From contig NZ_PGFE01000001.1 in NCBI RefSeq assembly GCF_002797595.1, positions 682,001-746,000 of the forward strand: DNA of 64,000 nucleotides, in the 5' to 3' direction. A program made the position numbers and the translations under genes. The stretch is from Sediminihabitans luteus. GTDB lineage: Bacteria > Actinomycetota > Actinomycetes > Actinomycetales > Cellulomonadaceae. The notes under the pieces are model-generated. The model did not search any database. It saw nothing but the letters and a program-made list of their open reading frames with translations, and was not told where the DNA came from. Shown here piece by piece: positions 1 through 8,526 of the stretch. Position 1 is the stretch's first letter. Every line of letters begins with the position of its first letter.

Positions 1-1252
1 TGTCGAGCGGCTCGGCGTACTCGTGCACCGCGGCGAGGTCGGCCTGGCCGCCCTTGGCGACCGCCCCGAGGGACTTCTCGAGGATGGTCGTCAGACCGCC
101 CGCCTTGTTGCCCGGCGAGGGGTTGTTGTCGAGGCTCCCGCCGCCCTGCGCCGCGTACTCCTGCCACCAGTCGAGCCGGTCGAGCAGCCGCTGCGCGACC
201 TCGGGCGTCGTCGCGCGGGCCGTGAGCAGGTGCTCGGCGCCGAACACCTCGGGCGTCTCGGCGAGCACCGACGTGCCGCCGAGCGCGACGAGGCGGTCGG
301 ACGCGAGACCGAGCGCCGGGTTCGCGGTGATGCCCGAGTAGCCGTCCGAGCCGCCGCAGTTGAGCCCGAGCACGAGCTCGCCCGCGTCGCACTCCTCGCG
401 CTCCCACCGGTCGATCTCGGGGAGCATCTCGCGCACCGCCTCGACCCCCGCGCGCACGGTCGCCCGGATCCCGCCCTCGTCCTGGATGGTGAGGGTGCGC
501 ACCAGCGTGTCGGGCGAGAGATCCGCGCCGGCGAGCACGGTGTCGACCGCGATCATCTCGCAGCCGAGCCCGAGCACGAGCACGCCCGCGACGTTGGGGT
601 GCTGCGCGTAGCCGCGCAGCGTGCGCAGCAGCGTCTGCGCGCCCGGGCTCGTGGGCACGAGCCCGCAGCCGCTCGCGTGCGTGAGCGCGACCACCCCGTC
701 CACGTCGTCGTACGCGTCCATCGCGAACCCGCGGAACTGGTCCGCGATCATGCGCGCCGTGGTCGCGGAGCAGTTCACCGAGGTCAGGATCGCGACGTAG
801 TTGCGCGTGCCGACCTTCCCGTTCGCACGGCGGTAGCCGCGGAACGTGGGCCGCGGCCCGGTCGGTGCCGGCAGCTCGGTGTGCACGGTCGCGACGGGGT
901 GCTCGCGCTCGGCGTCGTCCATGCCGAGGTTGTGCGCGTGCACGTGCTGGCCCGCGCTGATCGCCTGCGTCGCGACGCCGATCGACTGGCCGTACTTGCG
1001 CACCTGCGCCCCGGCGGGCACGTCGCGCAGCGCGACCTTGTGGGCGCGCGGCACGTCGTCCAGCACGCGGACGACGTCGCCCGCCGCGTCCCCCGCGTCG
1101 AGCACCTCGCCCAGGGCGAGGTCCCGCGTCGCGACCGCGACGTCGTCGCCCGCGCGCAGCACGAGCAGCGGCGCGGCCGCGGTCCCGGGCGTGCACGACC
1201 CGTCAAGGGGCGTGGGGGCGTGAGCGACGGGCGTCGCGCTCTCGGGGCTCAT
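1..1252 (-). CDS. uxaA: Altronate dehydratase (UxaA family), 3' end beyond window
   Basis: Dehydrates D-altronate to 2-keto-3-deoxygluconate in galacturonate breakdown; cytoplasmic. About 417 residues are visible and the C-terminus runs off the left edge. An N-terminal SAF-like region (roughly residues 20-100) precedes the catalytic part, which shows the family motifs NCSATT, HASGCG, GLGCE and LNCGGSDGYSG. The ATG at 1252 overlaps the TGA of the upstream oxidoreductase (ATGA), so the two are translationally coupled. It is the last visible gene of the operon that starts at 6206 with the ABC permeases. Galactarate dehydratase is a related alternative, but the uronate genes at 41863-46195 favour altronate. 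Confidence 0.88.
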   Translation of the reverse strand, partial: MSPESATPVAHAPTPLDGSCTPGTAAAPLLVLRAGDDVAVATRDLALGEVLDAGDAAGDVVRVLDDVPRAHKVALRDVPAGAQVRKYGQSIGVATQAISAGQHVHAHNLGMDDAEREHPVATVHTELPAPTGPRPTFRGYRRANGKVGTRNYVAILTSVNCSATTARMIADQFRGFAMDAYDDVDGVVALTHASGCGLVPTSPGAQTLLRTLRGYAQHPNVAGVLVLGLGCEMIAVDTVLAGADLSPDTLVRTLTIQDEGGIRATVRAGVEAVREMLPEIDRWEREECDAGELVLGLNCGGSDGYSGITANPALGLASDRLVALGGTSVLAETPEVFGAEHLLTARATTPEVAQRLLDRLDWWQEYAAQGGGSLDNNPSPGNKAGGLTTILEKSLGAVAKGGQADLAAVHEYAEPLD

Positions 1253-2691
1253 CGTGCGGCCTCGGGGGTCCGCTCCCCCGCCGCGGCGAGCGACGGCGGA
1301 CGGTCGAGCGCGAGATCCCGCACGCGCACCGAGGAGCCGCGCGCGACGGACACGTTCGCGGCGAGGCCGACCGCGGTCGCCGCGACACCGTCCACGAACC
1401 GGGCGGCGCGCCCGAGCGGGTCGACGCGCACGCCGCGGAACAGGTCGCGCAGCATCTCGGCGTCGCCGCCGCCGTGCGCGCCGGCCCCCGCGGGGATCTC
1501 GACCTCGCGCGCCGGGCCCCAGTGCTGCTGCACCACGAGCCGGTCGCCGCGCCGACGCACCGCGTCGGTCGCGAGATCCTCGACCGCGGACGGGTCGACC
1601 ACGGGCCGCGAGCCGTCGCGCAGCTCGACGGCCGCGCGCTCGACGACCTCGAGCTCGGCGCGCCCGCGCGTGCCCGTCACCGAGACGCGGTACCCCTCCC
1701 ACGGCCCGTACGCCGTGAGCGAGTACGAGAGCATCGCCCCGCGCCGGTACCCGACGAGCACCGCCATCGTGTCGTCGATCGTCGCGCCGGGCGCGAACGG
1801 GTCCTGGTCGCGGCGGTAGCCGTCGTGCTGCTCGGCGCCGAGGTACAGCGCCGCGAGGCGCGGGTCGTCCGTGAGGTCGAGCAGGAACGGGTCGCCCGGG
1901 GCGCCTGCGTCGGGGCCGTCGGGCGCGCCGGGCGTGCCCCGCACGGGCCGGTCGGCGGACGGCGCGTTCTCGGGTCCGTAGAACCGGCGGCGGCCGTGCG
2001 CGGTCACCGAGACCGGCTCGTCGCCGACCCACCAGTTCACGAGGTCGAAGTGGTGCGACGCCTTGTGCACGAGCAGGCCGCCCGAGACCTCGCGGTCGCG
2101 GTGCCACCGACGGAAGTAGTCGGCGCCGTGCACGGTGTCGAGCACCCACTCGAGGTGCACCGCCGTGACCTCGCCGATCTCGCCCGAGGCGATCACGCGA
2201 CGCAGCGCGCTGTTGCGCGGCGAGTAGCGGTAGTTGAAGGTCAGCACGAGGTCGCGGCCTGTCTCGGCGAGCGCCGCCGAGATCGCCCGGCACCCCTCGA
2301 CCGAGGTCGTCATGGGCTTCTCGAGCACGACGTCGGCGCCCGCGCGCAGCGCGCGCACCACGACGTCGGCGTGCAGCGCGTCGGGGGTCGTCACGATCAC
2401 GCGGTCGACGTGCTGCTCGGCGATCATGCGCTCGAGGTCCTCGGGGGCGTAGGCCTGCGGCGCGACGCCGTCCGGGCCGGCCGCCCACTCGGGGGCGTGC
2501 CGTGCGACGAGCTCGTCGTAGTACGCGACGCGCTCGGGGTTGGGCTCGCACCACGCGACGATGCGCCCGACGTCCTCGTGCGGTCCGCACAGGGCGTCGA
2601 CGTACATCTGGGCCCGGTGCCCGGTGCCGACGACGGCGTAGCGGGTCCGCGAGCCCAGCGGGCTCGGCTGGTCGGGGCGGGTGTCGGTCAT
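1249..2691 (-). CDS. Gfo/Idh/MocA-family NAD(P)-dependent sugar oxidoreductase
   Basis: A 480-residue cytoplasmic dehydrogenase. The N-terminal Rossmann fold has VGTGHRAQMY near residue 20 and the EKP signature (VVLEKPMTT) near residue 115; the C-terminal half is the alpha/beta substrate domain. The block HGADYFRRWHRD followed by GGLLVHKASHHFDLVNWW is nearly identical in the paralogue at 27862-29286, so the two probably share a substrate class. At 480 aa it is longer than the usual 330-390 aa because of an extended C-terminal domain. It sits between the solute-binding protein gene and uxaA, which suggests oxidation of an imported pectin-derived sugar. The substrate cannot be read from the sequence. 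Confidence 0.85.
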   Translation of the reverse strand: MTDTRPDQPSPLGSRTRYAVVGTGHRAQMYVDALCGPHEDVGRIVAWCEPNPERVAYYDELVARHAPEWAAGPDGVAPQAYAPEDLERMIAEQHVDRVIVTTPDALHADVVVRALRAGADVVLEKPMTTSVEGCRAISAALAETGRDLVLTFNYRYSPRNSALRRVIASGEIGEVTAVHLEWVLDTVHGADYFRRWHRDREVSGGLLVHKASHHFDLVNWWVGDEPVSVTAHGRRRFYGPENAPSADRPVRGTPGAPDGPDAGAPGDPFLLDLTDDPRLAALYLGAEQHDGYRRDQDPFAPGATIDDTMAVLVGYRRGAMLSYSLTAYGPWEGYRVSVTGTRGRAELEVVERAAVELRDGSRPVVDPSAVEDLATDAVRRRGDRLVVQQHWGPAREVEIPAGAGAHGGGDAEMLRDLFRGVRVDPLGRAARFVDGVAATAVGLAANVSVARGSSVRVRDLALDRPPSLAAAGERTPEAAR

Positions 2692-2772
2692 GCGAGGTCT
2701 CCAGGGTCTGTACCGGGCTGTGCTGCGGGCGTCTCGTCGTCCGTGGCGGGAGTACCCACCGCGGACGACGCG

Positions 2773-2809
2773 GGGCGGGCGGACGACGCGTCGCGCCGTC
2801 CGCCCGCCC
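2773..2809 (-). terminator. GC-rich hairpin between solute-binding protein and oxidoreductase
   Basis: Perfect 13-bp arms (2773-2785 and 2797-2809, GGGCGGGCGGACG and its complement) enclose an 11-nt loop just after the solute-binding protein stop at 2816. There is no T-run. It probably acts as a partial terminator or mRNA-stabilising structure that raises the binding protein over the downstream enzymes. Confidence 0.6.
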
Positions 2810-2815
2810 GTCGGG

Positions 2816-4171
2816 TCACTGACCGATGGCCGCAGCGGCCTCCTGCGTGAACTGCTTCGCCGCGTCCGCGGCGCTCATGCGCTCGAAGATCAGCTCGGTG
2901 TTGATGCGCGAGGTGATCTCGGGGATGTCGGCAGCGCCCTCCGGGGGCACGGCCGGGCCGTCGACGATGTCGTCGGACAGGCTGGCGAGGAAGTCCGCCG
3001 CCTGCTGGTCGGCCGGGGCCAGGTCGCCCGCGACGGCCTCACGCACGTCCGTGTTGGCCGGGAGGCCACGGTCCGAGAGGATCAGAGCGCCGGCCTCGGG
3101 GTCGTTGAGGAGGAAGTCGACGAACTTCGCGGCGGCCGCGGGGTGCTCGGTCGTCTTCGAGACCGAGTAGTACATGGCCGGCTTGAAGTACATGCCGGTG
3201 CGCTCGGCCTCGGACTCGCCCGGGGCGCGCAGCAGGACCAGGTCACGGCCCGCGGCCGCGCTGATCGCGGACAGCTGGTTCGACCACCAGAAGCCCATGG
3301 CGCCCTTGTTGGTGCCGAGCAGCGACTGCTCCGGGCCACCCTCGGCGATCTCGACGCTGCGGGCCGCGTCGGGCTCGCCACCGCCGTCGATGATGTCGAG
3401 CATCATCTGGTTCCAGTCGGTCAGCGTCTGCTCGCTGTAGCCGAGCTTGCCGTCGGCGTCGTAGAGCGACTCGCCGTGCTGGCGGGCGTAGATCGAGAAG
3501 CCCGCCTCGTTGCCGCCGAAGTCCTGGACGCCGTAGGTGCCGTCGGGGGTGTTCGCCGAGATCTCGTTGGCGATGTCGACGAAGTCCTCCCACGTCCACG
3601 TCGTGTCGTCCGGCATCTCGACGCCGGCCTCCTCGAAGATCGCGGGGTCCGCGACGATCGAGTACGCGTTGACGCCGGTCGCGACGCCGTACAGGCCGCC
3701 GTCGATCTGGCCCGACTCGAGCACCGTCGAGTCGATCTTGTCGGTCGCGATCGGCAGGTCGTTCATGTCCGCGAGGACGCCACGTGCGGCGTAGTCGGAG
3801 AGGTAGCGCTCCTCCTGCGTCATGACGTCGGGGGTGTCACCACCCGCGACGGTCGTCGCGAGCTTGTCCCAGTACCCGCCCCAGTCGGTGTAGTCGGGGG
3901 TGACCGTGATGTTCGGGTTCTTCTCCTCGAAGAGCTCGATGACCTTCTGCGTGGTCTCGTGGCGGGTGTCCGAGCCCCACCACGAGAAGCGGATGGTGAC
4001 CGGGCCGGTCTCCTCGACCACGGGGGCCGCGGAGTCGTCGTCGCTGTCGGTGGCGGCTCCGTTGTCACCGCTGCACGCGGTGAGCGAAAGCGCTGCCACC
4101 GCCATGACGGCCGCGCCGGCACGCCAGCGTGCCGCGGTGCGGCCCCGGGTGAGGGAGTGCTTGCTGTTCAT
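2816..4171 (-). CDS. ABC importer sugar-binding lipoprotein (cluster 1)
   Basis: Extracytoplasmic solute-binding protein of the CUT1 sugar ABC type, 451 aa. It has a basic N-terminus, a hydrophobic stretch and the lipobox LSLTAC with Cys33 as the lipidated residue. The mature part begins with an acidic Ser/Asp linker and then the binding-protein fold (TIRFSWWGSDTRHETTQKVI, a typical family-1 start). It belongs with the permeases at 4319-6206 but is placed downstream of them, separated by a tandem repeat. Linked enzymes suggest an oligo-galacturonide or rhamnogalacturonide ligand; this is inference. Confidence 0.92.
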   Translation of the reverse strand: MNSKHSLTRGRTAARWRAGAAVMAVAALSLTACSGDNGAATDSDDDSAAPVVEETGPVTIRFSWWGSDTRHETTQKVIELFEEKNPNITVTPDYTDWGGYWDKLATTVAGGDTPDVMTQEERYLSDYAARGVLADMNDLPIATDKIDSTVLESGQIDGGLYGVATGVNAYSIVADPAIFEEAGVEMPDDTTWTWEDFVDIANEISANTPDGTYGVQDFGGNEAGFSIYARQHGESLYDADGKLGYSEQTLTDWNQMMLDIIDGGGEPDAARSVEIAEGGPEQSLLGTNKGAMGFWWSNQLSAISAAAGRDLVLLRAPGESEAERTGMYFKPAMYYSVSKTTEHPAAAAKFVDFLLNDPEAGALILSDRGLPANTDVREAVAGDLAPADQQAADFLASLSDDIVDGPAVPPEGAADIPEITSRINTELIFERMSAADAAKQFTQEAAAAIGQ

Positions 4172-4235
4172 CGTCCTGCTCCTTGGGTACGTCGTCGTCC
4201 TGGAAGTGGGAACTCGGTGGTGAGGTACTGCTAGG

Positions 4236-4310
4236 GGTACTGCTCTGGGGGGTACAGCTCTGGGGGGTACAGCTCTGGGGGGTACAGCTCTGGGGGGTAC
4301 TGCTCTGGGG
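4236..4310. repeat. 15-bp tandem repeat, five copies
   Basis: Five head-to-tail units of GGTACAGCTCTGGGG (first and last read GGTACTGC...) fill the gap between the permease stop (4319) and the solute-binding protein start (4171). A degraded unit precedes it at about 4224. It is noncoding here but the same length as several in-frame repeats elsewhere in the window. Confidence 0.95.
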
Positions 4311-4318
4311 GGGTGCTG

Positions 4319-5269
4319 CTACTTGATCCCCGTCGTGGCGATGCCCTTGACGAGGTACTTCTGGCCGAAGAGGAAGACCAGGAAGATGGGGACGAGCGAC
4401 ACGATCGACATCGCGAACAGCGAGCCCCACGAGCTCTCGCCGGTCGAGTCGATGAACGTGCGCAGCGCGATCGGCACCGTGTACATGTCGGGCCGGGTCA
4501 GGAAGATCAGCTGGCTGAAGAAGTCGTTCCACGTCCAGATGAACGTGAAGATCGCGGTCGTCGCGAGGGCCGGCACCGACAGCGGCAGCATGATGCGCCA
4601 GTAGATGCGGATGTGCCCGCAGCCGTCGAGACGCGCGGCCTCGTCGAGCTCGGTCGGGATCCCGCGGAAGAACTGGACCATGAGGAAGATGAAGAACGCG
4701 TCCGTCGCGAGCAGCTTGGGCACGATCAGCGGCAGGAACGTGTTGATCCAGCTGAGCTCGGAGAACAGGATGTACTGCGGCACGATGATCACGTGGATCG
4801 GCAGCATGATCGACATCAGCATGATCGCGAACCACAGGTTGCGACCGCGGAACTGCAGCCGGGCGAACGCGTAGGCCGCCATCGAGCACGACACCAGGTT
4901 CCCCACGAGCGACCCGACCACGATGACGGCCGAGTTGAACAGGTAGTGGTGGAACGGGTGCAGGAGCGCCGTCCACCCGTCGGTGTAGTTGCCCAGGTCG
5001 ATGTCGCTCGGGATGAGTCCCGGCTCGCGGAAGATCAGGTCGTTCGGCTTGAACGAGCTCGAGAGCATCCACAGCAGCGGGTACAGCATCACGAGGCCGA
5101 AGAGGATCAGCCCGCCGTGCTTGAGCACGGACCGGCTCCGCGTGCGCCACGTGACCGGGGCCTTGTGGGGGCCGGGGACCTCGGCGGCGAGCTCCGAGAG
5201 CGACGCCTTCGAGGGGGCGCTCTTCTGGTCGGGGGTGTGCGCGTCGTCGCGCACGTCGACGTCAGTCAT
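4319..5269 (-). CDS. ABC sugar permease, MalG/YtcP-like subunit (cluster 1)
   Basis: A 316-residue inner-membrane permease with six predicted membrane segments. The EAA loop contacting the ATPase reads DEAARLDGCGHIRIYWRI (about residue 215). A roughly 45-residue charged cytoplasmic N-terminus precedes the first segment. The ATG at 5269 overlaps the end of the partner permease (stop 5262-5264) by 8 bp, so the pair is co-translated. No ATPase gene is present in the operon; CUT1 systems of this kind usually share an MsmK/UgpC-type ATPase encoded elsewhere. Confidence 0.93.
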   Translation of the reverse strand: MTDVDVRDDAHTPDQKSAPSKASLSELAAEVPGPHKAPVTWRTRSRSVLKHGGLILFGLVMLYPLLWMLSSSFKPNDLIFREPGLIPSDIDLGNYTDGWTALLHPFHHYLFNSAVIVVGSLVGNLVSCSMAAYAFARLQFRGRNLWFAIMLMSIMLPIHVIIVPQYILFSELSWINTFLPLIVPKLLATDAFFIFLMVQFFRGIPTELDEAARLDGCGHIRIYWRIMLPLSVPALATTAIFTFIWTWNDFFSQLIFLTRPDMYTVPIALRTFIDSTGESSWGSLFAMSIVSLVPIFLVFLFGQKYLVKGIATTGIK

Positions 5270-6206
5270 TGTAGAAGACCCAATACTTGGAGGCGAGGAA
5301 GTTGACGGCGGTCATGCCGGCGACGATCGCGAGCAGGAGCCAGGCCATCGCGGACGCGTAGCCCATGTCGAGCGACGCGAAGCCCTTCTGGTAGAGGTAC
5401 AGGGTGTAGACCATGGTCGAGTCGGCCGGCCCACCCGTGCCGCCGCTGATGACCGCGGCCTGCGTGAAGGTCTGGAACGCGTTGATCAGCTGCAGGATCA
5501 GGTTGAAGAAGATGATCGGCGTGAGCAGCGGGACCGTGATGTTCCGGAACTTGCGCCAGCGGCCCGCGCCGTCGATCTCGGCGGCCTCGTAGTACATCTG
5601 CGGGATCTGTCGCAGACCCGCGAGGAAGATGACCATCGGGGCGCCGAACGTCCACACGTTGAGGATGATCAGCGTGCCGAGCGCGTAGTCGGGGTGCGAG
5701 ACCCAGCCCTGGCCCTGGATGCCGAACAGCGCGAGGAACTGGTTCACGAGGCCCTCGGCGCCGAACACCTGGCGCCACAGGAGCGCGACCGCGACGGACC
5801 CGCCGAGCAGCGACGGCAGGTAGAACACCGAGCGGTAGAACGCGAGACCGCGCAGGCCCCGGTCCAGCAGCATGGCGAGCGCGAGCGCCGCGGCGAGCTG
5901 GAGCGGCACCGAGACGATCACGTAGGTGAACGTGACCTTCAGGGAGTTCAGGAGCCGCGGGTCGTCGAACATGCGCGTGTAGTTGTCGAGGCCGATCCAG
6001 TGCGGGGCCTCGAGCAGGCTGTAGTCGGTGAACGACAGGTAGCCCGACGCGATCATCGGTCCGAGCGTGATGACGATCAGCCCGAGGAACCAGGGGCCCA
6101 GGAAGAACAGCGCCGCCTTCGCGTCGCCTCGGTGCGCCGCGGACTTGCGCGCGGGGTCCTTGCCCTTGCCACTGGCGGACTTGCGGAGCTCAGTGACGAC
6201 GGCCAC
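5262..6206 (-). CDS. ABC sugar permease, MalF/LplB-like subunit (cluster 1)
   Basis: First gene of the leftward transport operon, 314 aa, six predicted membrane segments. The EAA loop is YEAAEIDGAGRWRKFRNI. I chose the GTG at 6206 (product begins MAVVTELRKSASGKGKD) because AGGAAGG lies about 9 nt upstream; an in-frame GTG at 6260 would add 18 residues without a better ribosome-binding site. Two perfect palindromic operators lie 100-150 bp upstream in the divergent promoter region shared with the LacI-DUF6807 gene, which probably controls this operon. Confidence 0.92.
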   Translation of the reverse strand: MAVVTELRKSASGKGKDPARKSAAHRGDAKAALFFLGPWFLGLIVITLGPMIASGYLSFTDYSLLEAPHWIGLDNYTRMFDDPRLLNSLKVTFTYVIVSVPLQLAAALALAMLLDRGLRGLAFYRSVFYLPSLLGGSVAVALLWRQVFGAEGLVNQFLALFGIQGQGWVSHPDYALGTLIILNVWTFGAPMVIFLAGLRQIPQMYYEAAEIDGAGRWRKFRNITVPLLTPIIFFNLILQLINAFQTFTQAAVISGGTGGPADSTMVYTLYLYQKGFASLDMGYASAMAWLLLAIVAGMTAVNFLASKYWVFYND

Positions 6207-6309
6207 GACCCACCGCCTTCCTGACAGCGCCGCACGTGCGCTGGTAGCGATGCGTCCCACTCATGGGAACCTCCGGATCTTCGTCGACCTGGCCGGCTCT
6301 CGTCGGTGA

Positions 6310-6355
6310 GAAACCGGTTTCGTCCGTGGAACGTATCACACCCGAAACCGGTTTC
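6310..6355. promoter_or_regulatory. Twin LacI-type operators GAAACCGGTTTC
   Basis: Two perfect 12-bp palindromes GAAACCGGTTTC lie at 6310-6321 and 6344-6355, with centres 34 bp apart, between the divergent transport operon and the LacI-DUF6807 gene. A degenerate third site (GAAACAGATTC) is at 6379-6389. They differ from the TGAAACGATTCA operators elsewhere in the window, which suggests they serve the adjacent LacI-DUF6807 regulator. Confidence 0.8.
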
Positions 6356-6453
6356 CCATGGTGTACCGTCACGGTTGGGAAACAGATTCGACCAGGCGCC
6401 CTGGGCTTCACCGACGCAGCCCCGCAGGTCGACACCGGATCCGGGAGGACCCC

Positions 6454-8526
6454 ATGTCGAAGGTGATCAAGGATCGCCCGGTCGCGACCATCAGCGACGT
6501 CGCGACCGCGGCCGGCGTCTCGCGGGCCACCGTCTCGCGCGTCATGAACGGTCGCGCGACCGTCGATCCCGAGATCACCGAGCGCGTGCGCGCCGCGGCC
6601 TCCGAGCTGCGCTACCGGCCGTCGAACGTCGCCCGCAGCCTCTCGCTCGGCCGCACCGACACGGTCGCGCTCGTGGTCCCCGACCTCGCGAACCCGATGT
6701 TCCAACAGATCCTGCGCGGCACCACCACCGCGGCCTCGGCAGTGGGGTACCGCGTGCTCGTCGCGGACACCGCCGAGAACCCGCGCGACGAGGCCGCGAT
6801 CGCGCTCGAGGCGCGCCTGCGCTGCGACGCGCTCGTGCTCGTCTCGCCGCGCATGACCGACGCCGAGCTCGCCGAGCTCGCACCCCAGGTCGCGCCCGTC
6901 GTGCTCGTCAACCGCACGAGCGCCGTCGCACCCTCGGTGCTCGTCGACTACCGCGCGGGCGCCGCCGCGGTGCTCCGGCACCTCATCGGGCTCGGGCACC
7001 GCCGCGTCGTCTACCTGGCGGGCCCCCCGAGCAGCGCGTCCGACGCGATGCGTCGCGACGGCATCGACGACGTGCTGCGCGAGCAGTCGGACCTGAAGAT
7101 CCTCGAGATCCCCGGCGGCTCGACCGTCGGGGCCGGCCACGGCGCGGTCGAGGACGTCCTCGCGACCCGGGCGACCGCCGTCGTCGCCTTCAACGACATC
7201 GTGGCCTTCGGGCTGCTCGCCGGCCTCAACGAGGCCGGTGTCGCCGTCCCCGGCGACCTCACCGTGACCGGGTTCGACGACATCGAGCTCGCGCGCTATG
7301 CGACCCCGTCCCTCACGACCGTCGCCGTGCCGCAGCACGAGCTCGGTCGCCACGCCTGGCAGGAGCTGCACGCCGTGATCGACCCCCACCGCACCCCGTC
7401 CCCCGTGACCTCGTTCACGCCGCGCCTCGAGGTCCGGGCGAGCTCCGGGCCCGTGCCGCGCGCCGTCGGGGAGCCCTCGCTCGCGCCGACGTCGGCCGGC
7501 ACGTCCACCGCCGGCACGTCCACGGCGGACGCAGCCACCGCCGGCACGTCCACCGCGACGACGTCCACCGCGACCACGACCCCGCGCCCCGACGGCGCCG
7601 CTGCGTTCCCGGGCCCGTCCGGTCTCCCGGGCTCGTCCGGGCTCCCGTCGGGCGTCGCCCCGGACGCCACCGACGCGTTCCGCTGGTCGCCCGACGGCGA
7701 GGCCGAGCAGCTCGTGCACGACGGCGTGCGCCTGGCCCGCTACGAGAAGGGCGACCGCCTGCCGCCCGTGCACTCGCGCCGCCCCTACCTGCACCCGGTG
7801 CACACGCTCGGCGGCGTGCCGCTGACCGACGCCGGGCCGGTCGACCACCGCCACCACTACGGCGTGTCGATGGCCGTGCCCGACGTCAACGGCACGTCCC
7901 ACTGGGGCGGTCGCACGTACGTGCAGGACGTCGGCCCGACGCTGCTGCAGAACCACGGCAAGCAGGTCAGCGGCGGCGTGCGCGTCGACGCGACCGACCC
8001 GCACGTGCTGCACGACGCCGTGCGGTGGTTCGACGAGTCCGGCGTGCCGCAGCTCGACGAGGACCGCACGCTCACGGCCCGCACGCTCGACGACGGCTGG
8101 GCGCTGACGTGGCGCAGCGTGCTGCGCGCCGACCACGGCGCGCTCGTGATCGGGTCGCCCGCGACCAACGGCCGCCGCGGCGCCGGGTACGGCGGCCTGT
8201 TCTGGCGGCTGTCGACGGCCCCCGCGCACGTCCTGAGCGCTGCGGGCGAGGGCGAGGGGGCCACGCACGGCAGCGCCTCCCCGTGGGTCGCGTTCGTCCA
8301 GGACCGCCCGACGGGCCCGACGACGCTCCTGACCGTCCAGCACGGCGAGCCCCGGCACTGGTTCCTGCGCGCCGACGAGTACCCCGGCGCGTGCCCCGCC
8401 CTCGCGTGGGAGACGCCGCTGACGATCCCTGCGGGCGGCACGTTCGAGACGACGACCACCACGTTGCTGCTCGACCGCGCGGTCGACGCCGCGGAGGCCG
8501 CCGACCTCGCCGGGCGGCTCCGGTGA
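6454..8526 (+). CDS. LacI-family regulator fused to a C-terminal DUF6807 (PmoA-like) domain
   Basis: A 690-residue two-part protein. Residues 1-331 form a complete LacI regulator: helix-turn-helix (TISDVATAAGVSRATVSRV), hinge, and a periplasmic-binding-like sensor ending near TSFTPRLEVRAS. Residues 332-405 are a Thr/Ser/Ala linker coded by a 15-bp tandem repeat. Residues 406-690 form a DUF6807 domain (Pfam name PmoA) with YLHPVHTLGG, DHRHHYG and SPATNGRRGAGYGGLFWR, closely matching the stand-alone protein at 25821-26774 (PYFHPLRTL, PHDHVWHKG, TNGRENAGYGGLFWR). LacI regulators normally stop near 340 aa. The ATG at 6454 follows GGGAGGAC. It overlaps the next gene by 4 bp (GTGA). The DUF6807 part may be an enzyme or an extra sugar sensor; its activity is unknown. 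Confidence 0.9.
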   Translation: MSKVIKDRPVATISDVATAAGVSRATVSRVMNGRATVDPEITERVRAAASELRYRPSNVARSLSLGRTDTVALVVPDLANPMFQQILRGTTTAASAVGYRVLVADTAENPRDEAAIALEARLRCDALVLVSPRMTDAELAELAPQVAPVVLVNRTSAVAPSVLVDYRAGAAAVLRHLIGLGHRRVVYLAGPPSSASDAMRRDGIDDVLREQSDLKILEIPGGSTVGAGHGAVEDVLATRATAVVAFNDIVAFGLLAGLNEAGVAVPGDLTVTGFDDIELARYATPSLTTVAVPQHELGRHAWQELHAVIDPHRTPSPVTSFTPRLEVRASSGPVPRAVGEPSLAPTSAGTSTAGTSTADAATAGTSTATTSTATTTPRPDGAAAFPGPSGLPGSSGLPSGVAPDATDAFRWSPDGEAEQLVHDGVRLARYEKGDRLPPVHSRRPYLHPVHTLGGVPLTDAGPVDHRHHYGVSMAVPDVNGTSHWGGRTYVQDVGPTLLQNHGKQVSGGVRVDATDPHVLHDAVRWFDESGVPQLDEDRTLTARTLDDGWALTWRSVLRADHGALVIGSPATNGRRGAGYGGLFWRLSTAPAHVLSAAGEGEGATHGSASPWVAFVQDRPTGPTTLLTVQHGEPRHWFLRADEYPGACPALAWETPLTIPAGGTFETTTTTLLLDRAVDAAEAADLAGRLR
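7495..7580 (+). repeat. 15-bp in-frame tandem repeat coding the LacI-DUF6807 linker
   Basis: Five units related to GCCGGCACGTCCACC run from 7495 to 7569, with a degraded sixth after them. They encode (AGTST)n-type linker residues between the two domains of the fusion protein. Confidence 0.85.

Noticed and set aside
6306-8520. Long frame upstream of and fused to the oxidoreductase at 8523
   Set aside because: The part before 8523 is an Arg/Pro/Ala-rich alternate frame of the LacI-DUF6807 gene; only from the GTG at 8523 does it become a Rossmann-fold protein.
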